Shown here piece after piece: positions 1 to 11,800 of a stretch of 64,000 nt of DNA (positions are counted from its first letter, which is position 1; every line of letters starts with the position of its first letter). Source of the DNA: Halanaerobium saccharolyticum (lineage in GTDB: Bacteria > Bacillota > Halanaerobiia > Halanaerobiales > Halanaerobiaceae). A program made the position numbers and the translations under genes. Location: assembly GCF_003259895.1 (NCBI RefSeq), contig NZ_QLME01000002.1, forward strand, positions 1 through 64,000. The letters run 5' to 3'. The notes under the pieces were generated by a model. That model had not been told where the DNA came from and did not search any database. It was given only the letters and a program-made list of their open reading frames with translations.

Positions 1-855
1 ATGGCTTTAAGTAATTATCCCTGGGCTGATTTTAGATCAACAAAAGCAGGAATTAAAATACATACTCTCATCATTTATGATGGAGATATTATGCCTGATA
101 AAGTTGAGATCACTCCCGCTAAAGGTGCAGATAAAACTAAAATGGATAACTTAATTGTTCAGGATAAAAACACTCTCCATGTCTTTGACAGGGCCTATGT
201 TGACTATCAGAGTTTTGACAATTACTGTGATGCCGGTATTCTCTTTTTATCAAGGCTCAAAAGTAATGCTAAAATTGAGGTTCTAAAATCTAAAACTGTA
301 ATTGTTGATGGCCAGGAAGTTAAAGATTCGATTGTTCTTTTAGGTGACAAAAAACAGGACAAACAGATGGAGAATATCTTGAGAATCTTAGAAATACCTG
401 ACAGAGAAAACCATGGCAGTACAATTAGATTAATTACAAACGACTTTGAACATTCTGCAGCATTAATCAGCAGATACTACAGAGATCGCTGGCAGATAGA
501 GATTTTCTTTAAGTGGATCAAACAGCATCTACATGTTAAAGTCTTTTATGGACACAGTGAGAATGCTGTTAAATCACAGATATTTACTGCTTTAATCAGC
601 TTTGTATTACTTACTCTCTTAAAAAGAGAAGCCAATACAGATAAGAGTTTATTTAAGGTGCTTAAATATTTTAAAGCCTGTAAGTTTGAGAGTCTAAAAG
701 CTTTTATCAGAAAGATAAATCGACCACCATCACGCACTTCTAAAGGTCGCAGGGTGATAGATTACGAAAAAATCTATCAGTTAACCGAAAGGCAGGTGAT
801 GGCAGGAGATACAGAACTTTTATATTCAACAGAATTCAATCCAGTAATTCTGTAA
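1..855 (+). CDS. IS4-family DDE transposase, C-terminal part (5' end outside window)
   Basis: This is the distal part of a cut-and-paste transposase. The frame is open at base 1, so the first ATG is probably internal. The IS4 signature Y-(2)-R-(3)-E-(6)-K is complete: Y160, R163, E167 and K174 in the segment RYYRDRWQIEIFFKWIK. D63 in VFDRAY is the likely second catalytic Asp; the first catalytic Asp should lie upstream, outside the window. The C-terminus is basic. No clear terminal inverted repeat could be recognised downstream of the stop, so the element boundary is unknown. It lies 340 bases upstream of a PTS gene and beside a locus full of relics, which fits insertion-driven rearrangement. 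Confidence 0.85.
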   Translation: MALSNYPWADFRSTKAGIKIHTLIIYDGDIMPDKVEITPAKGADKTKMDNLIVQDKNTLHVFDRAYVDYQSFDNYCDAGILFLSRLKSNAKIEVLKSKTVIVDGQEVKDSIVLLGDKKQDKQMENILRILEIPDRENHGSTIRLITNDFEHSAALISRYYRDRWQIEIFFKWIKQHLHVKVFYGHSENAVKSQIFTALISFVLLTLLKREANTDKSLFKVLKYFKACKFESLKAFIRKINRPPSRTSKGRRVIDYEKIYQLTERQVMAGDTELLYSTEFNPVIL

Positions 856-1192
856 CAAGAACAAATATATTATGGTAAAATGTGGATAAAGGCTATCTCT
901 TAATACTCCATTATCTCTTTTTCAAAAAAAAGGATAGGGTAGTGACTGAATATTCTGTAGATAGTATACTTTACCAATAACTCAAATTTGACAATGCTTA
1001 AATATTTTTATGCAATGCTAGTGAAATTTTTTCTTAAAGAACAAAGTCAACAAGAGAATGAAAAAACAAATATATTGATAGGGCAAAACTTAAAAGTGGA
1101 GTAAGTATAAACTATATCAAAAGACAAAATGGAGTATAAATTATTTGGTTTAATTAGTTTCTATAATTTAGAATAACACAAGGGGGATTAAG
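856..1192. other. Intergenic stretch between transposase and PTS gene
   Basis: A+T-rich DNA without a credible coding frame. It should contain the unseen right end of the IS element and the promoter of the PTS gene. The only site clear enough to name is the AGGGGGAT Shine-Dalgarno just before base 1193. No convincing antiterminator-type stem-loop of the LicT/BglG kind was found by eye. Confidence 0.4.
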
Positions 1193-2590
1193 ATGAATTA
1201 TAAAGATACAGGAAAAAGAATTATTAAAGCAATTGGTGGAACAAAAAATGTGAAATCTATAAGTTATTGTGCGACCAGATTACGCTTTAAATTATATGAT
1301 AACAGTAAAGTTGATATACAATCTCTGGAAGAAGATGATTCAGTTTTAGGAATACGTGAAACAAAAGAAACTTTACAGATTGTAATAGGTACAGAAGTAG
1401 GCGAAGTGTATCAGGGAATTGTTGATGAAACCGAACTATTTGGTGAGGGCAGTCTTGAAGATGATAAAGAGATAGATGATGCTGATAAAATGGGCAGTAA
1501 AAGTGAGAAGTCTTTATTTGACAAATTTCTAGCAACTATTTCGGCTATATTTACTCCCTATATTCCCGTGCTGGCGACTGCAGGAATTATCAAGGGTTTA
1601 ATTGCAATTGCAAATAACATAGGGATTTTATCGGCAGAAAGTTCAACTTATGCTATTTTATCTGCTGCTGGAAATTCTTTGATTTATTTTTTTCCAATTT
1701 TACTAGCATTTACTGCTGCCAAGGAATTTGAAGCTAACCCCTATACTGGTGCTGTTATAGCAGCTGCTTTAATGGAACCAAATATTACAGGAATTGTAGA
1801 GACTGGTAAAGAGATAACATTTTTGGGTATTCCTTTTACTGCAATGAGCTTTGCTTCAACAGTTATACCGGTTATTTTAGCAATGTATGGTTATGCTTAT
1901 CTGGAAAATTTTTTAAAAAAACATTTACCTAAATCGATGAAGTTTATATTTATTCCTTTAATTTCGTTGTTAGTTATGGTTCCTCTGACATTAATGGTAA
2001 TTGGTCCAATTGGAGGTGTATTGGCAAACGGGGTTGCTTTTGTTTATAAATATTTAATTGAAACTAACTTAGTGTTAACAGGAGTTATTTTTGGAGCATT
2101 TTTCATATTTGTAATCATGACAGGTATGCACTGGGTAGTACTTCCATTAGAACTTCAATATTTAGCAGAACATGGTTATGAATATACCTTAGCCACAGGC
2201 GGTTTAGGAAACTATGCTCTGCTGGGTATATGTTTTGCTGTCTGGTTAACAACTGAAAATAATAAGTTGAAGAGTGTAGCGGGCTCGGCTGCTTTTGTTA
2301 ACTTTCTATCTGGAGTTACTGAACCGGGAATTTATGGCGTGCTTTTTAAAAAGAAAAAATATTTTATTGCCTTAATTGCTGGTGGTGCTCTGGGAGGATT
2401 GGTAAGTGGTCTTCTGAATGTCTATGTGACAGCGTTTGCTTTTTCAGGATTATTCGGATTCCCTGCATTTATGGCAAGTCCAAAAATTGTCGGGTATGTG
2501 ATTAGTATAGTAGTTTCATTTTCAGTAGCTTTTGGTTTAACCTATTTCATGGATAGGAGAGAAAATAAAAAAGCAGAAAAAGAAGTTTAG
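1193..2590 (+). CDS. PTS beta-glucoside-type EIIBC permease
   Basis: Sugar-specific membrane component of a phosphotransferase system; it phosphorylates its sugar during import. Residues 1-80 form an EIIB domain of the glucose/glucoside superfamily with the phospho-cysteine C26 in SYCATRLRF. A charged linker follows (about 80-105), then an EIIC domain of about ten membrane segments with the family motifs GMHW and GVTEPGIYGV. At 465 residues it lacks a fused EIIA, so it needs an EIIA from elsewhere. A strong AGGGGGATTAAG site precedes the ATG. Downstream lie a GH1 pseudogene and another GH1 gene, which argues for an aryl- or alkyl-beta-glucoside or beta-linked disaccharide as substrate. Substrate identity is inference. 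Confidence 0.9.
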   Translation: MNYKDTGKRIIKAIGGTKNVKSISYCATRLRFKLYDNSKVDIQSLEEDDSVLGIRETKETLQIVIGTEVGEVYQGIVDETELFGEGSLEDDKEIDDADKMGSKSEKSLFDKFLATISAIFTPYIPVLATAGIIKGLIAIANNIGILSAESSTYAILSAAGNSLIYFFPILLAFTAAKEFEANPYTGAVIAAALMEPNITGIVETGKEITFLGIPFTAMSFASTVIPVILAMYGYAYLENFLKKHLPKSMKFIFIPLISLLVMVPLTLMVIGPIGGVLANGVAFVYKYLIETNLVLTGVIFGAFFIFVIMTGMHWVVLPLELQYLAEHGYEYTLATGGLGNYALLGICFAVWLTTENNKLKSVAGSAAFVNFLSGVTEPGIYGVLFKKKKYFIALIAGGALGGLVSGLLNVYVTAFAFSGLFGFPAFMASPKIVGYVISIVVSFSVAFGLTYFMDRRENKKAEKEV

Positions 2591-2620
2591 TTTACCTAAA
2601 TAGTAAGTGGCTAAACTAAG

Positions 2621-2634
2621 GATACCATGGTATC
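2621..2634. repeat. 14-bp perfect palindrome
   Basis: GATACCATGGTATC is its own reverse complement and sits 30 bases after the EIIBC stop. It can extend by two A-T pairs and one G-U pair. No T-run follows, so it is a poor terminator candidate; it could be a protein-binding site or a relic. Confidence 0.4.
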
Positions 2635-2711
2635 TTTAAGGCGTTTGCTTATTATGAAAATTGTTTAAATTGGAATATAATAGGAGGTTGTTTATGTTAG
2701 GTTATAAATAA

Positions 2712-2815
2712 TCACTTATCCGTTTTTCTTTTGACTTCTTCAGGATATTTAGTAGGCATGATATTTTCCTCCAATTTAATTTGGTATTATCTTATTATAT
2801 CATGTCCGAGAAAAA
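2712..2815 (-). mobile_element. Possible relic of an insertion-sequence 5' end
   Basis: On the minus strand a good Shine-Dalgarno (GGAGG) is followed by an ATG at 2759 and a 15-codon frame MPTKYPEEVKRKTDK, then a stop. The peptide resembles the first residues of IS3-type OrfA proteins, which often begin M-P-x-K-Y-x-E-E-x-K. The DNA upstream on that strand (CTCGGACATG region) might be the IS end. Only the start of the gene is present, so this would be a truncated relic. The family assignment is weak because so few residues remain. Confidence 0.3.
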
Positions 2816-2879
2816 ACTGTTTAATTAATTATACCCGATCCAAACACTGGAGCTATTTACTACAGCTGTACTAAAAATT

Positions 2880-3542
2880 AAGGAAGAAGAAAATAGAGAG
2901 CAAGTTATTTATCCGGTTGCACCTCATTAGTTTGTTGCCAGTACAAAAGCTAAAATTGGGACACAGTATTAATATTAATTACGATTTTAAGATAGAATTT
3001 GTGCTTTTGTATACTTCAACTTATCCTAATGCACTTGGCCTAAAGGATGTCCTGGCAGCTAAAAAGCAATGGTAACAGAGTATTTCTTTGCCGATGCACT
3101 GGTAAGGGGATACTATCCTGAATATCAAAAAAAATAAATTTAAAAGAAATTAATATTGACATAGAGCCAGATGATCTGAAGATAATTCAGAAAGACACAG
3201 TTTATTATATTGGATTTATTATATGAGTCTGGTAGTAATAGCAGAAAAAGATAAGGGAGAAAAAAGCCAAGGTGATACGCTAGAAGGTAAAAATATCTTT
3301 ATTTAGACTCTTCAGAATGAGGGTGGTAGATTAAATAAGAATATTTTTGTCAAATATATATGATAGATATTAAATACCTTTATTTTGTGTGGAAAATGGT
3401 CTTGGTGCTGTAGATAAAATATAAGAAGATTATTTGTGTTGATAAAGATAATGATGGTAATGGAACCTTAAATAGATACCGTAAAGATAGTTTTTACTGG
3501 TATAAAAATATTATTGCCAATAAGGAAGAAGATTTGAATTGA
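2880..3542 (+). pseudogene. Decayed GH1 6-phospho-beta-glucosidase
   Basis: Reading the three forward frames gives ordered pieces of a GH1 phospho-glucosidase: H*FVAST near 2925, VYTSTYPNALGLKDVLAAKK near 3008-3070, TEYFFADALVRGYYPEY near 3076-3126, DDLKIIQKDTVYYIGF near 3169-3220, IPLFCVENGLGA near 3375-3412 and DSFYWYKNIIANKEEDLN ending at the stop. The nucleophile motif ENG is still readable. Frames change repeatedly and several stops interrupt it, and the N-terminal third including the acid/base NE motif is missing. Its fragments look like a different GH1 subtype from the intact gene 2 kb downstream, so it is not a simple recent copy of that gene. Confidence 0.85.
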
Positions 3543-3563
3543 AAAGGAGAGTGAGATTTAATA

Positions 3564-5456
3564 ATGAAATACCCTAATTTATTTAAACCTATTAAAATAA
3601 ATGGGCTTATGCTTAAAAATAGAATTATTGCCACACCTACAGGTGCTTATAATAATGATGATAAAGCCTTGGGTGGGGCAGGACTGGTAATTACTGAAGG
3701 TGTTTTTGTAGAACCGGGTAAGTCGAGCTGGTCAAGTGCAGATGATCCCTATGCTTTCGCCAAGTATGAAGTGGAAGGCACCAGAGAAAAATTAATAACT
3801 GCCCGCCAAGCAGGTTCCAAAGCTTCACTGGAAATAGCTCATGCTGGACAATATGCCAGAGTTAAAGATTATGCTGTAGGACCGACAGGGTTTGTTCGTG
3901 ATGATGGTACTGAAGTGATTTCTATGGATGAAAGAATGATGGAAGAAACATTAGAATGGTATGGTAAAACAGCCTGGAATGCAAAGGATATAGGTTATGA
4001 TATGATTTTTATGCACTTTGGCCATGGCTGGCTGCCGGCACAATTTCTTTCACCACTGTTTAATAAAAGAAGTGATGAATATGGTGGTAGTCTGGAAAAC
4101 AGAGCCAGATTTCCCCGGAAAATACTTGAACGTGTCAGGGAGGTTGTTGGACCTGATTTTCCTATAGATATGCGAATTAGTGCTTATGAGTGGGTGGAAG
4201 GCTCTATTGAGTTTCAGGATGTAGTTGAATTTATCAAAATGGTAGAGCCTCTTATTGACACTGTACAAATTTCTGCAGGACTGGATATTAATCTTGAAGG
4301 CAATGTTCATGCATCAACAACAATCTTTGAACCACATATGCCTAATGTTGACTGGGCGTCTGAGGTAAAAGAAAATGTAAATATTCCAGTGTCAGTGGTA
4401 GGAGCAATTATGACACCTGAAGAAGCAGAAGAACTGTTAGCAGATGGGAAAGTAGATATGGTTGCACTTGGTAGACCGCTTATAGCTGACCCCGACTGGC
4501 CTCAAAAGGCAATGGAAGGAAGAGCCGAAGACATTGTGCCATGTATACGCTGCCTTCAGTGTTATCATATAGCATCAAATCGTAGAAATGTAGGTTGTTC
4601 AGTAAATCCACGTTATCGTAATAAAACTAGGATTCCGCAGAAAATTAAAGAAGCTGAAAAAAGCAAAAAAGTAGTAATAGTTGGCGCGGGACCTGGCGGT
4701 CTTAAAGCAGCTCAGATAGCAGCTAAAAGAGGACATGAGGTTATTCTTTTTGAAAAGGAAAAAAAGCTTGGCGGTCTTATACGAACTTCCCACTATGAAG
4801 AATATAAAATTGATTTAAAGAGATATCTCGACTATATAATACGCCAAGTTAAAGAGTCTGATGTTAATATAAGAACTGGCGTAGAAGTAACCCCCGAAAT
4901 GGTTAAGGATATTAATCCTGATTCGCTCATTATTGCTGTAGGCTCAGAGCCTGTTATTCCTTCTATTCCTGGTGTGAATAAAGAACATGTTATTACAGCT
5001 GTTAAAGCGATATATAATTCTGAACTGATAGGTAATAAAATTGTTATTATAGGAGGAGGGAGTATTGGCTGTGAACTAGGGCTTGAATATTCCTTGCTTA
5101 AAGAACATGATGTAAGTATTATTGAAATGACTTCAGAACTGGCTGCTGGTGGAAATGATCTATATCGAATAGGTCTGCGTCAGAAAATGGACAAAGCTGA
5201 TACCTTAACCCGTTTAACTGAAACAAAGTGCCAAGAAATAACAGAGGATGGTGTAATTGTTGAAGAAAAGGGTTCTAATGAACGATTTATTGAGGCTGAT
5301 ACGGTAATTTTAGCAGTAGGATTAAAACCTGATAAGAAAGCAGCTGAAGCCTTTTATGGTATTACACCTGACACGGCAATGATAGGTGACTGTGAGAGGG
5401 CTCGCACAGTTATGGAAGCTACACTTGAAGGTTGTTCAATTGCTCTAAATTTATGA
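3564..5456 (+). CDS. Old-yellow-enzyme/2,4-dienoyl-CoA reductase-type flavin oxidoreductase
   Basis: NAD(P)H-dependent FMN/FAD/iron-sulfur oxidoreductase of 630 residues, the usual length for the FadH/enoate-reductase family. Residues 1-320 are an FMN TIM barrel with the family signature HGWLPAQFLSP followed by NKRSDEYGGS and NRARF. C327, C330, C333 and C345 are placed to hold a [4Fe-4S] cluster. From about residue 368 a Rossmann domain begins (VVIVGAGPGG), with a second dinucleotide fold at VIIGGGSIG. Such enzymes reduce activated C=C bonds of enoates, enones or dienoyl-CoA; the substrate here cannot be told. Its place among beta-glucoside genes could mean it acts on an aglycone freed from a plant glucoside, which is inference. 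A GGAG site lies 15 bases before the ATG. Confidence 0.85.
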   Translation: MKYPNLFKPIKINGLMLKNRIIATPTGAYNNDDKALGGAGLVITEGVFVEPGKSSWSSADDPYAFAKYEVEGTREKLITARQAGSKASLEIAHAGQYARVKDYAVGPTGFVRDDGTEVISMDERMMEETLEWYGKTAWNAKDIGYDMIFMHFGHGWLPAQFLSPLFNKRSDEYGGSLENRARFPRKILERVREVVGPDFPIDMRISAYEWVEGSIEFQDVVEFIKMVEPLIDTVQISAGLDINLEGNVHASTTIFEPHMPNVDWASEVKENVNIPVSVVGAIMTPEEAEELLADGKVDMVALGRPLIADPDWPQKAMEGRAEDIVPCIRCLQCYHIASNRRNVGCSVNPRYRNKTRIPQKIKEAEKSKKVVIVGAGPGGLKAAQIAAKRGHEVILFEKEKKLGGLIRTSHYEEYKIDLKRYLDYIIRQVKESDVNIRTGVEVTPEMVKDINPDSLIIAVGSEPVIPSIPGVNKEHVITAVKAIYNSELIGNKIVIIGGGSIGCELGLEYSLLKEHDVSIIEMTSELAAGGNDLYRIGLRQKMDKADTLTRLTETKCQEITEDGVIVEEKGSNERFIEADTVILAVGLKPDKKAAEAFYGITPDTAMIGDCERARTVMEATLEGCSIALNL

Positions 5457-5511
5457 TTATGGAATATAAATAAGGAGTCTGGTTTTCAAACTTTTATTAG
5501 TATCCTATACA

Positions 5512-5661
5512 ATGAAAGGTTTTGTAAACATGATTAATGGAGTTATTGCACTTGTAATTTCACTTCTAGTTTCCTTTTCTTTAAGTTATGTCTTATTTAA
5601 ACCGTAGCAGAAAGGGGAACAGGTTAAAAAGCAGGAAGAAAAGTTAGCAGAGTCTGTATAA
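5512..5661 (+). pseudogene. C-terminal relic of a PTS EIIC gene
   Basis: The frame starting at 5512 reads a hydrophobic helix (VIALVISLLVSFSLSYVLF), a TAG stop at 5605, then a charged tail rich in K, E and Q ending at a TAA. A last membrane helix plus a short charged tail is the normal C-terminus of glucoside EIIBC proteins, and the intact EIIBC at 1193-2590 ends in the same way. It lies directly before the GH1 gene, where a permease gene would be expected. I read it as the remnant of a second permease. Confidence 0.55.
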
Positions 5662-7146
<1,485 letters not shown>

Positions 7147-7187
7147 ATAAAGATCATTAAATTAACTGCACAAAAAAGAATATAAAG

Positions 7188-7237
7188 GATGATTTCTCTT
7201 CGGTTTAATAATGGAGAGAGATCATCTAAACTTTTTA
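7188..7237 (+). terminator. Rho-independent terminator after GH1 copy 1
   Basis: The arms GATGATTTCTCTTC and GGAGAGAGATCATC pair with two G-U wobbles around an 11-base loop and are followed by CTTTTT. Confidence 0.6.
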
Positions 7238-7256
7238 AATATCACTTTATTTTGTT

Positions 7257-7285
7257 TTGATTATTCAAAATATTTGCTATATAAT
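7257..7285 (+). promoter_or_regulatory. Sigma-A-type promoter for the esterase/GH3 pair
   Basis: TTGATT and TATAAT are separated by exactly 17 bases. It lies about 160 bases upstream of the esterase start and just after the preceding terminator. Confidence 0.55.
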
Positions 7286-7444
7286 GTTAATTAAGAAAAG
7301 GAAAATATTCCTAATATAGATAATAATAATTTATACTAATAATATATTTAGATATTTATTATTTTCAAAAATGTTTAATTTGAAAGGGGGAGTATCTCTG
7401 CTGTTGTCGTGAACTATGACTAAAACTCAAAGGAGGAGAAGTAA

Positions 7445-8794
7445 ATGAAAAAATTAATTAGTTTTTTTATTGTTCTTGTCTTAATTTTTGGGGGGATGGC
7501 AGCTGTTCAGGCAGAAAGTCACAATTATTACAATCGAGTCGATAAGGTATTTGATTGGGGAACAAGTACAACTAAAGTAATAATTAATCTCGGAGAAACA
7601 ATAAATAATGAAATGGTTGATTGGAATACTTTTGAGGTTCATGTAAAAAGATCTGATCCGAGATTAGAAGATTCATTTTTAGAAGAGGGCCAGCGAAAAA
7701 TTGAAGCGGCTTATGTTTCAGATTCAAAAGGAGAAAAGTTGGATTCAGGAGAATTTCTAACTTTAGAATTAGAAGTTGGACCAGGATTAAGTCTGGATTC
7801 CGCTCTTAATTATATTTCTGATCAGGGTGGGAATAATTGGATTGATGTTAAATACACAATTTCTCAGCTAAAAGATATTGAAGCTGAAACCGGAACTTTA
7901 AGTGGAATTGAGATTACAGAGTTAAATAAGATTTTTAGACCTCAGATAGAAAAATTTGTTACTGGCTCTTCATTTTATAATGATTCAATTAATGGTGAGA
8001 TTGATTTAACCTATGCAGCTTATGAACCTGAAGTTAAAGATATGACTAAAAAGCCCTTGATAGTCTGGCTTCATGGTGGAGGTGAAGGAGGAACTGACTC
8101 AACGATTCCTCTAGCAGCAAATAAATCTGTTAATTTTGCTGCTGAAGAAATACAGGATATTTATGATGGTGCTTATGTACTTGTTCCACAAACACCAACC
8201 AGATGGATGCATCCAGGAGCTAAGGAAAGAGATTTTGAACATCTGCCTCCCGACTCAGATGAAAATGGTAGGCCGTATACCTCCAAGTATACTAAAGCGC
8301 TGATGGACCTAATTGAAAACTATGTAAAATCAAATATGGGGATTGATAGAGATAGAATCTATGTTGGTGGTTGTTCCAATGGTGGTTTTATTACAGTAAG
8401 ACTTGGTATTGATTATCCAGGTTATTTTGCAGCTCTATACCCCGTATGTCATGGAATGACTTATGAATACTTAACTGACGAAGATATTAATAAATTAGTA
8501 GATCAGAATATCTGGTTTGTTTCAGCTGCAACTGATAGTGTCCTTCCTGCTCCCAGTTTTACTATTCCACTCTATGACAGGTTAATAAAAGAAGGGGCTC
8601 AAAATGTTCATTTATCTTATCCCAAAAGAGTAATAGATACTTCCGGAAAACATCTAACTGAGAATGGTAAACCATATGAATATAATGGTCACTGGTCCTG
8701 GATTTATGTTTATAATAATGATCTGAGTAATGAAATCAATGGAAAAACTACCTATATTCAAAACTGGCTGGCTAACCAGGAATTAGAAGATTAA
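7445..8794 (+). CDS. Secreted alpha/beta-hydrolase esterase with N-terminal Ig-like domain
   Basis: Predicted exported carboxylesterase of 449 residues. Residues 1-24 are a signal peptide (basic MKK, hydrophobic core, AVQA cleavage-like end). Residues 30-170 form a beta-rich region resembling the Ig-like domain of the Thermotoga EstA-type esterases. The hydrolase domain starts near 175. The nucleophile is S311 in GGCSNGG, a G-x-S-x-G elbow. D in AATDSVLPA and H in NGHWSW are good candidates for the rest of the triad, and HGGG near residue 210 suits the oxyanion hole. It is followed after 33 bases by a secreted GH3 glucosidase, so the pair probably works on extracellular acylated or esterified glycans. 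That pairing is inference. Confidence 0.8.
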   Translation: MKKLISFFIVLVLIFGGMAAVQAESHNYYNRVDKVFDWGTSTTKVIINLGETINNEMVDWNTFEVHVKRSDPRLEDSFLEEGQRKIEAAYVSDSKGEKLDSGEFLTLELEVGPGLSLDSALNYISDQGGNNWIDVKYTISQLKDIEAETGTLSGIEITELNKIFRPQIEKFVTGSSFYNDSINGEIDLTYAAYEPEVKDMTKKPLIVWLHGGGEGGTDSTIPLAANKSVNFAAEEIQDIYDGAYVLVPQTPTRWMHPGAKERDFEHLPPDSDENGRPYTSKYTKALMDLIENYVKSNMGIDRDRIYVGGCSNGGFITVRLGIDYPGYFAALYPVCHGMTYEYLTDEDINKLVDQNIWFVSAATDSVLPAPSFTIPLYDRLIKEGAQNVHLSYPKRVIDTSGKHLTENGKPYEYNGHWSWIYVYNNDLSNEINGKTTYIQNWLANQELED

Positions 8795-8827
8795 AATCCT
8801 GAATCTTAAATAGAGGAGAGTGTCGTT

Positions 8828-11800
8828 ATGAGAACAAATAGTAAATTAATTTTGATATTTTTTATTTTAGCTGTACTGGTTTTTGTCTGGATGAATAACT
8901 CACTGGCTCAGGATTCTGAATACAAAATCACCTTTTATACATCTGGTCTGGAAATAGATAGTAAAATTGTTCAGAGAAATCAAACAATAGAATTACCGGA
9001 TCCACCCGAAAGAGAGGGTTATGTTTTTGCCGGTTGGTATACTTCCGAATCAGAAGAACAGTATAATGCTTTTGATCCGACTCAAGAAATAAATAGTGAT
9101 TTAAATCTTTATGCCCAGTGGATTGCAGAAGACCATGTAAATATAATAGAAAGTACTTCAGCAGACAAGACTGTTGAATTAGGATATTCTGATTCTTCAG
9201 GAATAGAGATTAGAAGCATGGATGATAATTCTATTGTGGAAGCAGAGGAGTTAGAAACCGGGACTCTGGACTATCCAGTTTATAAGGACCTAAATAAAAA
9301 TGGAAAACTTGATCCGTATGAGGACTGGCGGTTGAGTGTAGATGAACGTACTGCTGATTTAGCTTCGCAAATGAGCTATCAAGAAATTGCAGGATTAATG
9401 TTATACAGCAGCCATCAAACTAGCTGGGAAAACTCTATGCCGACTCAAGCTCAGGTGACTTTTCTGGCTAATGATGATCTCAGACATGTTTTAATGGCAG
9501 GAGAAGTACCGGCAGAAGTTGCAGCTCCCTGGAACAATAATATTCAGGCTATTTCTGAAAAATTGGGACTTGGAATTCCCGCAAATAATAGTTCTGATCC
9601 CCGCCACAGTGCAGCAGTTGGGGTTGAATATTATTCTGACAATACAGGAACTATTTCACTCTGGCCAAATTCTTTAGGTCTGGCAGCAACCTTTGATCCA
9701 GAATTAGTCAAAGAATTTGCTCAGATAGCATCAAAAGAGTATAGGGCACTCGGTATTTCAACTGCTTTATCACCTCAGATTGATATAGCAACAGAACCCC
9801 GCTGGAATCGTACAAATGGAACCTTTGGTGAAGATCCAAAACTCGCTGCAGATATGACTGAAGCTTATGTAAGTGGTTTTCAGGGTACATTTGCTGATGG
9901 CGAATTAACAGGCTGGGGATATGACAGTGTAAATGCAATGATGAAACACTGGCCTGGTGGAGGAGCTGGTGAAGGTGGACGTGATGCTCACAGTGATTTT
10001 GGTAAGTATTCTGTTTTCCCGGGCAATAATTTTGATGCCCATACCATTCCTTTTGTTGATGGAGGATTAGTCGGAGAAAATGGTGATACTACAATGGCCA
10101 CTGCAGTAATGCCTTATTACACCATTTCTTATAATGTCGATCCATCCGGTAAGGACTTATCCAACGCCTATTCTGAATATATAATTAGTGATTTATTAAG
10201 GGATAAGTATAATTTTGATGGAGTAATCTGTACTGACTGGGGTGTTGATGGTGGCCGGGGTTGGGGACCTGCGATAGAACCACTGGACACTGCCGCCAGA
10301 TCAAAATTGTTGATAGAAGCAGGAGTCAATCAGTTTGGTGGTCGAAACACTTCCCGCTATATTTTAGAAGCAGTAGAATTAGCTGAAGAAGAAGGAACCG
10401 AAGAGGAATTTAGAGATCATATGGAATTTGCAGCAGTTAGACTCTTAAAAAATATCTTTAGAACAGGTTTGTTTGAAAATCCATATCTTGATGAAAAAGA
10501 ATCTTCAGATTTAGTGGGTAATGAGGAATTTGTAGAAAAAGGCTATGAAGCTCAACTTAAATCAATTATAATGCTCAAAAATAAAAATGATTTACTACCT
10601 TTAGCAGAAGACACAGCAATATATATTCCGCAACATGAAGGGGAATATATTTTTAAAGGAGCAGAAAATGATTTTACTGTAGTTGACTCTTCTGAGGAAG
10701 CTGATCTTGCTGTAGTAACAATGAATAGTCCCCAGAGTCCAATTGAACCACCGATTGGCTGGGCAATGTTTGGCGGTGGCTGGTCACCGGGTGAAAAGGC
10801 TCCATATGATTTTGAAGAATACCCCTATGATCATGGATATTATCCTTTAACTTTACAGTACAGTGAATATACAGCTGTAGAAGCCCGAGATGTTTCAATA
10901 GCTGGAGATTACAGAAATATAACAGAAATTGAAGGAACAGCAAGCAGTAAATACTTAAATCGAAGTTATAAAAACAGAAAGATGACAGCCACTAACTTCG
11001 GCCAGTACCAGCAGCTCTTAGATACCAAAAAGGCTATGGGAGATAAACCTGTAATTACTGTGATTAATTTGGATAATCCAATGATATTTAAAGAAGTTGA
11101 TCCCCTGGCTGATGCTATTTTACTCCGCTTTACTGCCAGTGATAATGCTGTTTTAGACATTCTAAGTGGTAGAGAAGAACCATCTGGATTATTACCACTG
11201 CAGATGCCGGAAGATATGGCAGAGGTTGAAAACCAGGCTGAAGACTTACCAAGAGATATGGAAGTCTATCAGGATTCGGCAGGCAATTATTATGATTTTG
11301 CCTTTGGTCTGGATTGGGATGGAGTAATTGATGATCACCGGGTAGAAAAATATCGTCGCGAACCTCTGAAAAAACCTCAAACAGCTGAAAATAGCAACAC
11401 TACAGCTGATTATGTTACAGTAGAAACTAAGACTCTACCAATGGGACAGTTGGGTAGTGAGTATTCTGCTAAAATAAAAACTAAAGAGCCTGCAAATTTA
11501 GAATTGATTAGTGGTGATCTACCGGCTGGATTTGAATTTGAGAATGGAGTGCTTGCAGGAACTCCAGTTGAGAAAACTGATAAGTATGGTGAGCAGCTCA
11601 AGCTAAGGGCTGCAGCGGCTGGCAAATTGGATAGAGTATTTAGAATAACTCTGGTAGTTAACGAAACAGGTCCTGTTAATCTGGCTGATCCGAATCAGCT
11701 TTCTATCTTAATTAATCTTGCTCAGGCAGAAAATGCAGGCAACTACACAGATCAGGAATGGGAAGAATTAAATGAAGCTCTAAGAAATGCTAAAGCAGTT

